From contig JANQOU010000006.1 in assembly GCA_028285585.1 (NCBI GenBank), forward strand, positions 372,001 through 436,000: a stretch of DNA of 64,000 bases. Reading direction: 5' to 3'. Under the pieces are notes generated by a model that saw nothing but the letters and a program-made list of their open reading frames with translations, searched no databases and was not told the DNA's origin. Numbering within the stretch: the stretch's first letter is position 1; every line of letters begins with the position of its first letter. This document shows, piece by piece, positions 45,056 to 52,870 of the stretch. The DNA comes from Acidimicrobiia bacterium (GTDB lineage Bacteria > Actinomycetota > Acidimicrobiia > Spongiisociales > ZC4RG35). The position numbers and the translations under genes are program-made.

Positions 45056-45976
45056 ATGAACCTCGACGCAAAGCTGGCCGGTCTCTCGTCGCGCCAGAAC
45101 AGGGCCTTTAGCCGACAGCAGGCGCTGGCAACCGGCTTCAGTCGCCAGCAAATCGAACATCGGCTGGAGTCAGGAGTTTGGACGCAGCTAGACACCCAGA
45201 GCTATGCGATCGCCGGAGCCCCAGCTACCTGGGAGCGACAACTCCGGGCCGCAATCCTGAGCCGGCCGACCGCCTACGCCGCGGGCCGAAGTGCAGCTGT
45301 ACTTCACGAGTTCCCCTTCTACAGCCGGTCCAAACCGGAGATAGTTGTCCCATTTCCGGGCAACGCCCGATCGCCAATCGCGAAGGTCATCCGCAACCGA
45401 TACTTCGAAACCGTGGAGAAGGTTCATGTCAAAGGCTTCCCGGCGACCTCGGTGGCAGAGACAATTTACACGCTGAGTCAGCGTGAGCCGAGACAGATGA
45501 TCGAACGACTCATAGACGATCAACTAGCGAGCCGAAGCCTGAAGATCGAGGACTTCGACGTCATCCTCGACCGCCTGGCAGATGCGAGAGTGCGCGGATT
45601 ACCGGCTCTGAGACGTGCCATCGCTGCTCGCGACAAGGATGGCTACCAGCCTCCCACATCGGAGCTGGAGCGACTCCTCTATCGACTTCTCGACTCGCCT
45701 GAACTGCCCACAGTGAGCCATCAAGTCCCTTTGAGGTTGCCAACAACGGCAGCGAGAGTCGATGCCTTCATCAACGACTGGGGCCTGATCATCGAGGCGG
45801 ACGGCCGTCGATGGCACACGAGGGAGCAAGACTTTGAACGGGACCGAGAAAGAGACAACGCGGCCACGGAAGCGGGACTCGCCATCATTCGCTTCACTTA
45901 CTCGATGTTGAAGCGTGAACCGGCCAAATGCCTAGACACGGTGCTCAAGGCCGGCACCTGGCGCCGATCTGCGTGA
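45056..45976 (+). CDS. AbiEi-like/DUF559 protein (wHTH plus nuclease-like domain)
   Basis: 306 residues. The N-terminal 60 look like the AbiEi-type antitoxin winged helix (FSRQQALATGFSRQQIEHRLESGVW). The C-terminal 100 resemble DUF559, a Vsr-like nuclease fold: ARVDAFINDWGLIIEADGRRWH followed by DFERDRERDNAATEAGLAIIRFTY. Such proteins are common in Actinobacteria, often near phage defence or mobile genes, but their activity is not established. TTGATC and GACGAT are placed to start a leaderless transcript at the ATG. It is flanked by two near-identical palindromes. No AbiEii toxin gene is adjacent. Confidence 0.8.
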   Translation: MNLDAKLAGLSSRQNRAFSRQQALATGFSRQQIEHRLESGVWTQLDTQSYAIAGAPATWERQLRAAILSRPTAYAAGRSAAVLHEFPFYSRSKPEIVVPFPGNARSPIAKVIRNRYFETVEKVHVKGFPATSVAETIYTLSQREPRQMIERLIDDQLASRSLKIEDFDVILDRLADARVRGLPALRRAIAARDKDGYQPPTSELERLLYRLLDSPELPTVSHQVPLRLPTTAARVDAFINDWGLIIEADGRRWHTREQDFERDRERDNAATEAGLAIIRFTYSMLKREPAKCLDTVLKAGTWRRSA

Positions 45977-45980
45977 GCTT

Positions 45981-46019
45981 GTGTGCAGAAAGGAGTACTG
46001 AGTACTCCTTTCTGCACAC
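45981..46019. repeat. Palindrome R flanking the DUF559-like gene
   Basis: GTGTGCAGAAAGGAGTACT - G - AGTACTCCTTTCTGCACAC: 19-bp exact arms around one base. It begins 4 bp past the DUF559-like stop and ends 4 bp before the first ATG of the next gene. It differs from palindrome L only at the centre. Confidence 0.92.
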
Positions 46020-46035
46020 GCTTATGCTGAGTTCG

Positions 46036-47187
46036 ATGGGCTTCAAGACGAAACAGGTGCACGCCGGGGTAACACCGGATCCGATCACAGGCGCGATCCT
46101 CACGCCAATCCACCAGTCGACGACTTTTGTCCAAGAGTCCGTCGACGAGTACATGGGCCGCGGCTACTCCTACGCGAGAGCTGGCAACCCGACAGTCAAA
46201 GCGTTCGAGGACAAGATCGCAGCCCTCGAGGGAGGAACTGCCGCTACCGCCTACGGCTCGGGGATGGCAGCAACCGTCGCCGTCTTCCTCGCTCTGCTCG
46301 AGGCCGGCGATCACATGGTGATAGCCGACGTGGTCTACGGGGGCACTTACCGGTTCGCCGACCAGTTCATGAGCAAGCTGGGTGTAGATGTCGACTTCGT
46401 CGACGCAGCTGACGTCGACGGCATCGCAGGGCTGCTCAGACCCGAAACCAAGCTGGTGTTCACCGAGTCACCGGCCAATCCCACCCTCAAGGTCACCGAC
46501 CTGGCAGCCGTCTCCGAGTTGTGCCGCGACCGCGGGATTCTTCACATCACCGACAACACATTTCTCACGCCCTACTACCAGCGGCCGTTCGAGCTTGGTG
46601 CGGACGTGATCATCCACTCCACCACCAAGTTCCTCGACGGCCACAACGCCACGCTTGGCGGGGCGGTTGTGGTCAACGACGACGAGCTTCAACAGAAGGT
46701 GGAATTCGCACGCATCTCGGCAGGCCTCGTGATGTCTCCGATGATTGCGTGGCTGACTCTTCAGGGCACCAAGACGCTGAGCGTGCGGATGGACGCACAG
46801 TCAGAGAACGCCATGAAGGTCGCCGAGTGGCTGACTGATCACGCCAAGGTCGACTATGTCAACTACCCCGGATTGCCCGGCCACCCTCAACACGAGATAT
46901 CCACCAAGCAGGCCTCTGGCTACGGAGCGATGGTTTGCTTCGAGGTGCACGGAGGCGTTGAAGCCGGCAAGAAGCTGATGAATGCGGTCGAGCTGTGGTC
47001 ACTCGCTGAGAATCTCGGGTCGGTCGAGTCACTGATAACCCACCCGGTGACGATGACACACGCCGCCATCCCCAGAGACGAGCGACTTGCGGCCGGAATC
47101 ACGGACGGCCTGGTCCGGTTGTCTGTAGGCCTGGAGGACGCCGAGGACTTGATCGATGACCTCGACGAGGCCTTGAACCGCCTCTAG
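46036..47187 (+). CDS. Cystathionine gamma-synthase/lyase family PLP enzyme
   Basis: 383 residues from ATG 46036; an in-frame ATG at 46024 and a longer ORF through the palindrome also exist. The family pattern is clear: GFKTKQVHAG, YSYARAGNPTV, GSGMAA, the PLP-Lys block HSTTKFLDGHN and SLGSVESL-like NLGSVESLITHP. The enzyme handles cystathionine, homocysteine or O-acyl-homoserine in methionine/cysteine interconversion; sequence alone does not separate synthase from lyase. No Shine-Dalgarno is evident. Confidence 0.92.
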   Translation: MGFKTKQVHAGVTPDPITGAILTPIHQSTTFVQESVDEYMGRGYSYARAGNPTVKAFEDKIAALEGGTAATAYGSGMAATVAVFLALLEAGDHMVIADVVYGGTYRFADQFMSKLGVDVDFVDAADVDGIAGLLRPETKLVFTESPANPTLKVTDLAAVSELCRDRGILHITDNTFLTPYYQRPFELGADVIIHSTTKFLDGHNATLGGAVVVNDDELQQKVEFARISAGLVMSPMIAWLTLQGTKTLSVRMDAQSENAMKVAEWLTDHAKVDYVNYPGLPGHPQHEISTKQASGYGAMVCFEVHGGVEAGKKLMNAVELWSLAENLGSVESLITHPVTMTHAAIPRDERLAAGITDGLVRLSVGLEDAEDLIDDLDEALNRL

Positions 47188-47219
47188 GGGAAACAACGAG
47201 CGCCGTTCTCAGAAGGGCT

Positions 47220-47579
47220 TTGATCGCCACGGCTCTGATCGCCGGGCTGTTGCTCCTCTTGTCGACAACGGGTCCCAACCCGCCGACGCTGGCAAGCGGC
47301 ACGATTCAGCGCTTCGGCGGCGTTTGTCTCGAGTTGGAGAGGTGGCAGCTCATCGGCTGGCGAACGATGGGCCAGTCGTACTCCGTCACCGACATCCAGG
47401 AGGGCTTGTGGCACGAGCCGGTCGACGACCCGCCTTGTGTCGCCGTCCCAGAACAGATCTACCTGGTGCGGCCGCCGTTCGACTCGCCGGACGGCGCTTA
47501 CCGAATATGCCCCCTTCTCGACGACGAGCCATGCCTCGAGTTCAGCCGAGTCCCCTTCGAAGGGACGCCGGGGCCTTAG
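47220..47579 (+). CDS. Small secreted protein, unknown function
   Basis: 119 residues from TTG 47220, the only start in frame. An N-terminal hydrophobic segment ALIAGLLLLLSTTG looks like a signal peptide or anchor; the remaining 95 residues contain four Cys (VCLELE, PPCVAV, RICPLL, EPCLEF) that could form two disulfides. No family recognised. It follows the PLP enzyme by 32 bp, but a hairpin or promoter in between is not obvious. Confidence 0.6.
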   Translation: MIATALIAGLLLLLSTTGPNPPTLASGTIQRFGGVCLELERWQLIGWRTMGQSYSVTDIQEGLWHEPVDDPPCVAVPEQIYLVRPPFDSPDGAYRICPLLDDEPCLEFSRVPFEGTPGP

Positions 47580-47592
47580 ATAGACTCGCCCT

Positions 47593-48054
47593 GTGTCTGA
47601 TCATCATCTGGCGCAGTTGAACGTCGGACGTGTCCACCGGCCCCTGGATCATCCTGATCTCGCCGAGTTCGTTGCCTCACTCGAGCCAATCAACGCAATC
47701 GCCGAGGCAAGCCCGGGATTCGTCTGGCGGCTGACCGACGACGACGGCCAATCATCGAGCTACGTCGAGATACCGGGCAACGACGACCCGCTTCTGCTCG
47801 TGAACTACTCCATTTGGGAGGATGTGGCCTCCCTCAACCACTTCGTCAACAAGAGCGGCCACGTGGCCTACCTGCGACGGAGGAGAGAATGGTTCGAGAA
47901 GATTGCTGAAGCGACCAGCGTCGCTTGGTGGGTCCCGTCCGGCGAGATCCCCTCAGTCCCGGAAGCGTTCGAGCGGCTCCGGCACATGAGAGAGCACGGG
48001 CCAACCGAGCACGCCTTTGGCCTCGCCAAACCCTGGCCTAAGCCTGCACCCTGA
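47593..48054 (+). CDS. DUF3291 domain protein
   Basis: 153 residues from GTG 47593. It matches DUF3291 (HLAQLNVGRV, PINAIAEASPGFVWRL, NYSIWEDVASLNHFV), a ferredoxin-like alpha/beta fold related to antibiotic-biosynthesis monooxygenase domains; activity is unknown. TAGACT sits exactly 6 nt before the GTG and there is no Shine-Dalgarno, so leaderless translation is likely. The end overlaps the convergent methyltransferase by 17 bp. Confidence 0.82.
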   Translation: MSDHHLAQLNVGRVHRPLDHPDLAEFVASLEPINAIAEASPGFVWRLTDDDGQSSSYVEIPGNDDPLLLVNYSIWEDVASLNHFVNKSGHVAYLRRRREWFEKIAEATSVAWWVPSGEIPSVPEAFERLRHMREHGPTEHAFGLAKPWPKPAP

Positions 48055-48616
48055 CCAGGGTGTCGAGCGCATAGACCCGACCTTGATCGGTTTCGACCGG
48101 TCTCCGAACACGCACCGCCTCGAGCACTGTCGTGCCGTCAAGCCAGGTGAGAGTCTCCTCGACATCCCAAAGAACCTCAGGCACCTGCGGGCCACCATGG
48201 CCTTCATCGATGTTCAACTTGTCGTGGCCGATCATGAACAGCTCACCTCCCGGCTTCAGCCAGCTCAAAGACCGGTCTACGAGAGCGGCCATGTCCGAGG
48301 TGGGAAGATGCAGGTAGGCAAAGAGGACAAGATCAAAGGCCTGATTCGGCTCGTATGCGGTGACATCGCTGACCTCAAACCTCACATCTGAGGTGAGCGA
48401 ACGGCCGAGTTGAACGGCCACTTCGGAGAAGTCGACAGCGGTCATCGACCACCCCCGGTCTGCGAGGAAGATCGAGTTTCGACCGTCCCCCGCAGCCAAA
48501 TCGAGACCAACTCCCGGCTGGGCACCGCCTAGCCGGTCTACGACAAACAGGTTCGGCTCCGCCGACCACAGTCGGTCGGCAGAGCGATACCTATCGTCCC
48601 AGGCTGAGGCGTCCAC
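48038..48616 (-). CDS. Class I SAM-dependent methyltransferase, TehB-like
   Basis: 192 residues. Motif I LDLAAGDGRNS, acidic loop VDFSEVAV and the motif IV stretch FDLVLFAYLHLP resemble TehB/small-molecule methyltransferases that act on tellurite, thiols or other small substrates. The GTG start follows immediately after the ALDH stop (TGAGTG), so it is the third gene of the RidA-ALDH unit. Substrate unknown. Confidence 0.82.
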   Translation of the reverse strand: MDASAWDDRYRSADRLWSAEPNLFVVDRLGGAQPGVGLDLAAGDGRNSIFLADRGWSMTAVDFSEVAVQLGRSLTSDVRFEVSDVTAYEPNQAFDLVLFAYLHLPTSDMAALVDRSLSWLKPGGELFMIGHDKLNIDEGHGGPQVPEVLWDVEETLTWLDGTTVLEAVRVRRPVETDQGRVYALDTLVRVQA

Positions 48617-50131
48617 TCAGCCGAACTCGATGCCTTGGGCGAGCGGCAGATCGTCTCCCCAGTTGATCGTGGTGGTCTGCCGCCTCATGTAGGCCTTCCA
48701 GGCGTCGGAGCCGGCCTCCCGGCCGCCGCCGGTCTCCTTCTCGCCTCCGAAGGCACCACCGATCTCCGCGCCGGACGTGCCGATGTTCACGTTGGCGATC
48801 CCACAGTCACTGCCGGTGCTCGAAAGGAAGCGCTCAGCGTTCTTCAAAGACTCGGTGAAGATCGCCGACGAGAGACCCTGGGTGACCCCGTTCTGAATCT
48901 CAATCGCTTCGTCCAGAGTGTCGAACTCGATTACCCAGAGGATGGGGGCAAAGGTCTCCTCTTGAGTTATCGAAGCCTCCTTCGGCACCACTGCGATCGT
49001 CGGCTCTACGAAGTACCCCGGACGGTCGATGCGGTTGCCTCCCGTGACCACCCGTGCCCCCTGCTCGCGGGCGATCTCGAGAGAGTTCATCATCTGATCG
49101 ATAGCACCCTCCGAGACGACCGGGCCCATGAGGGTCCCGGGCTCGAGGGGGTCACCCACTGGCACCTGCTTGTACGCCTCAGCCAGCCCGTCGACCACCT
49201 TGTCGGAAACAGCCCGGTGCACCAAGAGACGGCGCAGGGACGTGCAACGTTGGCCCGCGGTGCCCACCGCCGAGAAGAGGGCTGCGCGCACGGCGAGGTC
49301 GAGGTCTGCGTCATCCATCACAATGACGGCGTTGTTGCCGCCCAGCTCCAGGATCGTCCTGCCCATTCGCTGCGCGACGGCCGGGCCGACGATGCGGCCC
49401 ATGGCACATGATCCCGTAGCCGAGATCAAAGGAAGACGTGTGTCTTGATTCATGGCCGTGCCGACTGTCTTGCCGTCGCCGACGGCGAGATTGAACACCC
49501 CTTCGAAGCCACTCCCCTCCATCACGTTCTGGGCAATCTTGGTGACGGCGATGGCTGTCAGCGGCGTCCGCTCCGACGGCTTCCAGACCAGGGTGTCGCC
49601 ACAGACGGCTGCGATGGCTGCATTCCATGACCAGACGGCAACCGGGAAGTTGAATGCCGTGATGACTCCGACCGGGCCCAGCGGGTGCCAGTGCTCATAC
49701 ATGCGGTGGTTGGGCCGTTCCGAAGCCATGGTGTTGCCGTAGAGCTGGCGGGACAGGCCCACGGCAAAGTCGCAGATGTCGACCATCTCCTGAACCTCGC
49801 CGACACCCTCGAGATGGATCTTTCCCATCTCCAGAGTCACCAGGGCACCCAGCGCATCGATGTTCTCTCTCAGGGCGTCGCCCAGCTTGCGGATGTACTC
49901 GCCGCGTTTCGGGGCCGGCAGAGACCGCCAACGCCGGAAAGTCTCCTCCGAGGAGGTGACGACCTTCTCGTAGTCCTCGACCGAGGCGAGAGTCACCGAG
50001 GCCAGCGCTTCACCACTGGTCGGGTTGACAACCGAGATCGTCTCCCCCGACGCCGGCAGCCATTCCCCGGCGAAGACACCTGAGTTGGTGTCCGACAAGC
50101 CAAGTCGATCAAAGACTTGCTGGGCGTTCAT
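48617..50131 (-). CDS. Aldehyde dehydrogenase, ALDH7 (aminoadipate semialdehyde) type
   Basis: 504 residues. Catalytic Glu in ELGGNNAVIV and Cys in GQRCTSLRR, with the ALDH7 hallmark IANVNIGTSGAEIGGAFGGEKETGGGREAGSDAWK (cited in part). ALDH7 enzymes oxidise 2-aminoadipate-6-semialdehyde in lysine degradation, among others. Its start overlaps the RidA stop (ATGA). Coupling with RidA, which clears reactive imines, fits an amino-acid catabolic step. Confidence 0.9.
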   Translation of the reverse strand: MNAQQVFDRLGLSDTNSGVFAGEWLPASGETISVVNPTSGEALASVTLASVEDYEKVVTSSEETFRRWRSLPAPKRGEYIRKLGDALRENIDALGALVTLEMGKIHLEGVGEVQEMVDICDFAVGLSRQLYGNTMASERPNHRMYEHWHPLGPVGVITAFNFPVAVWSWNAAIAAVCGDTLVWKPSERTPLTAIAVTKIAQNVMEGSGFEGVFNLAVGDGKTVGTAMNQDTRLPLISATGSCAMGRIVGPAVAQRMGRTILELGGNNAVIVMDDADLDLAVRAALFSAVGTAGQRCTSLRRLLVHRAVSDKVVDGLAEAYKQVPVGDPLEPGTLMGPVVSEGAIDQMMNSLEIAREQGARVVTGGNRIDRPGYFVEPTIAVVPKEASITQEETFAPILWVIEFDTLDEAIEIQNGVTQGLSSAIFTESLKNAERFLSSTGSDCGIANVNIGTSGAEIGGAFGGEKETGGGREAGSDAWKAYMRRQTTTINWGDDLPLAQGIEFG

Positions 50132-50508
50132 CTGGCCGCCACCACCTCGATCTCGACCAGAAAGCCGCCGGGAAGCGCCCCTGCTTGAAGCGCGGAGCGA
50201 GCGGGTGGGTCCTCCCCGAAGTAGGTGGCGTAGACGTCATTGACGACCGGGTAGTCACCAATGTCAGCGAGAAAGACCGTCGTCTTCAAGATGTCGGCGT
50301 ACCCCAGGCCGAGGTCACCGAGCAGCGCACCGATGTTCTGGAGGACCTGATGAGTCTGTGCCTCAACATCGTCTGGCGCCCGGTCGCCGGTCTCGGGGAC
50401 GAAGCCAACCATCCCTGAGAGAAACACGAGGCCATTGGCCTCGGTGGCAAACGAATACGGTCCCATCGCTCCGGGTGCCGATGGGGTGGCGGGGACTGAC
50501 TTGGGCAA
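50128..50508 (-). CDS. RidA family protein (enamine/imine deaminase)
   Basis: 126 residues. The YjgF/RidA fold is visible in GPYSFATEANGLVFLSGMVG, LQNIGALLGDLGLGYADILKTTVFLADI and RSALQAGALPGGFLVEIEVVA, where the final Arg and Glu are the active-site residues. RidA proteins hydrolyse reactive enamines/imines from PLP enzymes. TTG start. First gene of the unit with the aldehyde dehydrogenase. Confidence 0.88.
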   Translation of the reverse strand: MPKSVPATPSAPGAMGPYSFATEANGLVFLSGMVGFVPETGDRAPDDVEAQTHQVLQNIGALLGDLGLGYADILKTTVFLADIGDYPVVNDVYATYFGEDPPARSALQAGALPGGFLVEIEVVAAR

Positions 50509-50551
50509 GAGCTACTCCTGTCTGCGGTCGGCGCGGAGCGTACCTGCAAAG

Positions 50552-50583
50552 AGAAAGGGCCCGGCCAAAGCCGAGCCCTTTCT
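50552..50583 (-). terminator. Terminator hairpin after A-type Fe-S carrier
   Basis: AGAAAGGGC (50552-50560) pairs with GCCCTTTCT (50575-50583), with inner CGGC-GCCG pairing and a CAAA loop. It sits 17 bp past the stop of the A-type carrier and ends in a short T-containing stretch on the minus strand (TTTCTCTTTG), a plausible intrinsic terminator. Confidence 0.75.
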
Positions 50584-50600
50584 TCGCAAGCCGCTTGCTT

Positions 50601-50963
50601 CTAAGAGAACGAGTTGCCGCAACCGCAGGACCGCGTGACGTTGGGGTTGTCGATGGCGAAACCTGCTCCCATCAGCGAGTCCTTGTAGTCGAGGGTTGCG
50701 CCGCGGACCATCTCCGCGCTCTGTGGGTCAACCACGACTCTGACATCGTCGAACTCCTCAACTATGTCGGCAGAGTCGATCTCGCTGTCGAAGAACATCT
50801 CGTAGGAGAAACCGCTGCACCCGCCGGGGCGAACGGCCATGCGGAGAGCGAGCCCCGCCTCCTCTTCGGCAAGGATCAACTCACGCACCTTCTCAACAGC
50901 GGTGTCGGTGAGATTGACCGTCTTCTGTGGCTGGTTGGACTTGATCGTCAGTAGCTGAGTCAT
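50601..50963 (-). CDS. A-type iron-sulfur cluster carrier (IscA/ErpA family)
   Basis: 120 residues. The three conserved Cys are present: PGGCSGFSYEMFFD and the C-terminal RSCGCGNSF. It holds and delivers Fe-S clusters. An AGGAG Shine-Dalgarno precedes the ATG. It is divergent from the Mrp-like ATPase gene, another Fe-S factor, with about 90 bp between them. Confidence 0.92.
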   Translation of the reverse strand: MTQLLTIKSNQPQKTVNLTDTAVEKVRELILAEEEAGLALRMAVRPGGCSGFSYEMFFDSEIDSADIVEEFDDVRVVVDPQSAEMVRGATLDYKDSLMGAGFAIDNPNVTRSCGCGNSFS

Positions 50964-51054
50964 TGGCTCCTACCTAAAACTACACACCGATACTAACCCC
51001 AAAAACGCCGAGCACCATTCCCCCTATCCGCGTAGTAGAAATTATCCTGTGGGC

Positions 51055-52167
51055 ATGGTCACAGAAGACCAAGTCCTGAAGACTCTGGAAGGAGTCAACG
51101 ATCCCGAGTTGGGTGGGAACGTCGTCGAGCTGGGGATGATCACCTCGGTCGACATAACCGACGCCGCTGTGACCATCGGCTTGGCTCTCACCGTCGCCGA
51201 GTGCCCTCTACGGAGTCAGATCGAAGGAGACACGCAGAGGCGTGTCGAAGCGATGCCCGGCGTCGACAGCGTCACGATCAACACGACGGCGATGACCAGC
51301 CGCCAGCGCTCAGAACTGATGTCAGTGGCCCGTCGCAGAGTTCGTGAGATCGCTGAGCCCACGCAAGTTCCCCCTACGACGCGGGTTGTGGCTGTCGCCA
51401 GCGGCAAAGGCGGCGTGGGCAAGTCCTCGATCTCCGTCAACCTGGCGGCCGGCCTGGCCAACAGTGGGTTCAAAGTGGGGATTCTCGACGCTGACATCTG
51501 GGGTTTCTCTGTTCCTCGCATGCTCGGAGTGGAAGGGAAGCTCTCCGCCGCCAGCGACTCCAAGCTGATTGAGCCGGCCCTCTCGAACGGCGTCAAGGTG
51601 ATCTCGACAGGCCTGATCATCGAGTCGGAGGAGACGGCGCTCATGTGGCGCGGGCTGATGTTGTCCAAGGCCCTCGAACAGTTCCTCAAGCAGGTCGAGT
51701 GGGGCGAACTCGACTATCTGGTGATCGACATGCCCCCGGGCACTGGTGATGTCCAGATGGCTCTGACCCGGATGCTGCCTCAAGCTGAGATGCTGGTTGT
51801 CACAACGCCGCAGCGGGCGGCTCAGAAGGTGGCCGTGCGTGTTGCGGACATGGCTCGCAGGTCGCACATGCCAATCATCGGTGTGGTCGAAAACATGACC
51901 GGGGATGTGTTCGGCACGGGTGGCGGCGAACTGCTCTCTAGTGACCTCGGTGTGCCCCTGCTGGGAATCATCCCCCTTGACAGCTCTGTGGTCAGCGGGG
52001 GAGACAGTGGGAAGCCGGTGGTCTTGGAAGCGGGGTCGGGTCCAGCTGCCGCAGCACTGGAGCAGCTGGTCGCCAACTTGGTTCAGGCGTTGCCACCCGC
52101 GCAGCTAGAGACGTGCACGGGCCGCATAGCCAAGCTTCTCGGTGATCTCGAGGACGGTGCCGCTTAG
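51055..52167 (+). CDS. mrp: Mrp/ApbC-type Fe-S carrier ATPase
   Basis: 370 residues from ATG 51055. Residues 1-90 are a DUF59/MIP18 domain (VNDPELGGNVVELGMI) and the rest an ATPase of the Mrp/NBP35 group with deviant Walker A GKGGVGKSS and LDADIWGFSVPRML. The CPxC that holds a cluster in many Mrp proteins is absent (ENMTGDVFGTGGGE). TATCCT ends 6 nt before this ATG and no Shine-Dalgarno is visible, so a leaderless start is likely; GTG 51049 is an alternative. The end overlaps the RDD gene. Confidence 0.92.
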   Translation: MVTEDQVLKTLEGVNDPELGGNVVELGMITSVDITDAAVTIGLALTVAECPLRSQIEGDTQRRVEAMPGVDSVTINTTAMTSRQRSELMSVARRRVREIAEPTQVPPTTRVVAVASGKGGVGKSSISVNLAAGLANSGFKVGILDADIWGFSVPRMLGVEGKLSAASDSKLIEPALSNGVKVISTGLIIESEETALMWRGLMLSKALEQFLKQVEWGELDYLVIDMPPGTGDVQMALTRMLPQAEMLVVTTPQRAAQKVAVRVADMARRSHMPIIGVVENMTGDVFGTGGGELLSSDLGVPLLGIIPLDSSVVSGGDSGKPVVLEAGSGPAAAALEQLVANLVQALPPAQLETCTGRIAKLLGDLEDGAA

Positions 52168-52631
52168 GTCTGCTCCCCCTTGGGCGCCAGCCATAGATCG
52201 ACGGCAAACGGCTTCCGCTCGACTCCGGTGACCACATAAGTGTTCAAAACCTTGTCGGCGATCGTCTGACGCTTGGCGTCGACGAGTGGAAGCAGCCAGC
52301 CCAGGAAGCAGATAAGGCTGTCGAGGATATGCACGAACTTGCGGCCGATGCCGAGCCCGGCTCCCAGCAGGTTGCCGTCTTTGTCAACCAGCCTGATTCC
52401 CATCATTGCCTTGCCCGGCGTCTGACCGGAGACACCGTCGAGGTTGCCCATCCACACCCAGTAGAGGATGCCGATGAGGCTGGCCAGCACCGAAACGCGA
52501 AACAGGAGAGCGTTGACGATCAGAAGCGGAACCCAGTCGATGATCAGGCCCACCGCACGGGTTCCCCAACTCGCCAGGTTGTGGGGAGACCCATCGGGTG
52601 TTTGCTCGGCTGGTACTTGCGGATCGGTCAA
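52164..52631 (-). CDS. RDD family membrane protein
   Basis: 155 residues from TTG 52631, chosen because GGAG lies 6 nt upstream; TTG 52694 is another possible start. Two to three membrane segments with the RDD features GTRAVGLIIDW, SGQTPGKAMMGIRLV and KRQTIADKVLNTYVV. RDD proteins are poorly understood membrane proteins, some acting as ion transporters. It overlaps the end of the Mrp gene by 4 bp (convergent). Confidence 0.85.
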   Translation of the reverse strand: MTDPQVPAEQTPDGSPHNLASWGTRAVGLIIDWVPLLIVNALLFRVSVLASLIGILYWVWMGNLDGVSGQTPGKAMMGIRLVDKDGNLLGAGLGIGRKFVHILDSLICFLGWLLPLVDAKRQTIADKVLNTYVVTGVERKPFAVDLWLAPKGEQT

Positions 52632-52833
52632 AGTCGTCTCCAAGTCGGGGGCGACGACGATAGACGGTGGTGCCGCCCGGCGACCGTCCCGCAAGGGTTC
52701 TTTTGGCCACTCGATGACTAGTCATATTCGAGATGTCACCAAGGGTCCTTTTCTGACCACTTTCCGTGGTCGACAATCTCTACAGAACGTGCCTAGAACG
52801 CTGGGATTCAAGGGCTAGGGAGGCCCGACGTGG

Positions 52834-52855
52834 AGAGAGCCCGAGAGGGCTCTCT
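52834..52855. terminator. Hairpin downstream of M23 peptidase gene
   Basis: AGAGAGCCC-GAGA-GGGCTCTCT, 9-bp exact stem with a tetraloop, 16 bp past the peptidase stop. No T-run is adjacent on either strand, so terminator function is only likely. The rest of the 240-bp gap to the RDD gene (52632-52870) holds no gene I can support. Confidence 0.55.
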
Positions 52856-52870
52856 CTTCGCGTCCACACT

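Noticed and set aside
44971-46019. Palindromes as CRISPR repeats
   Set aside because: Only two copies separated by a full gene, with no spacer array.
45928-46035. N-terminal extension of the PLP enzyme through palindrome R
   Set aside because: It overlaps the DUF559-like gene and reads the palindrome as protein; family members start near GFKTKQVHAG.
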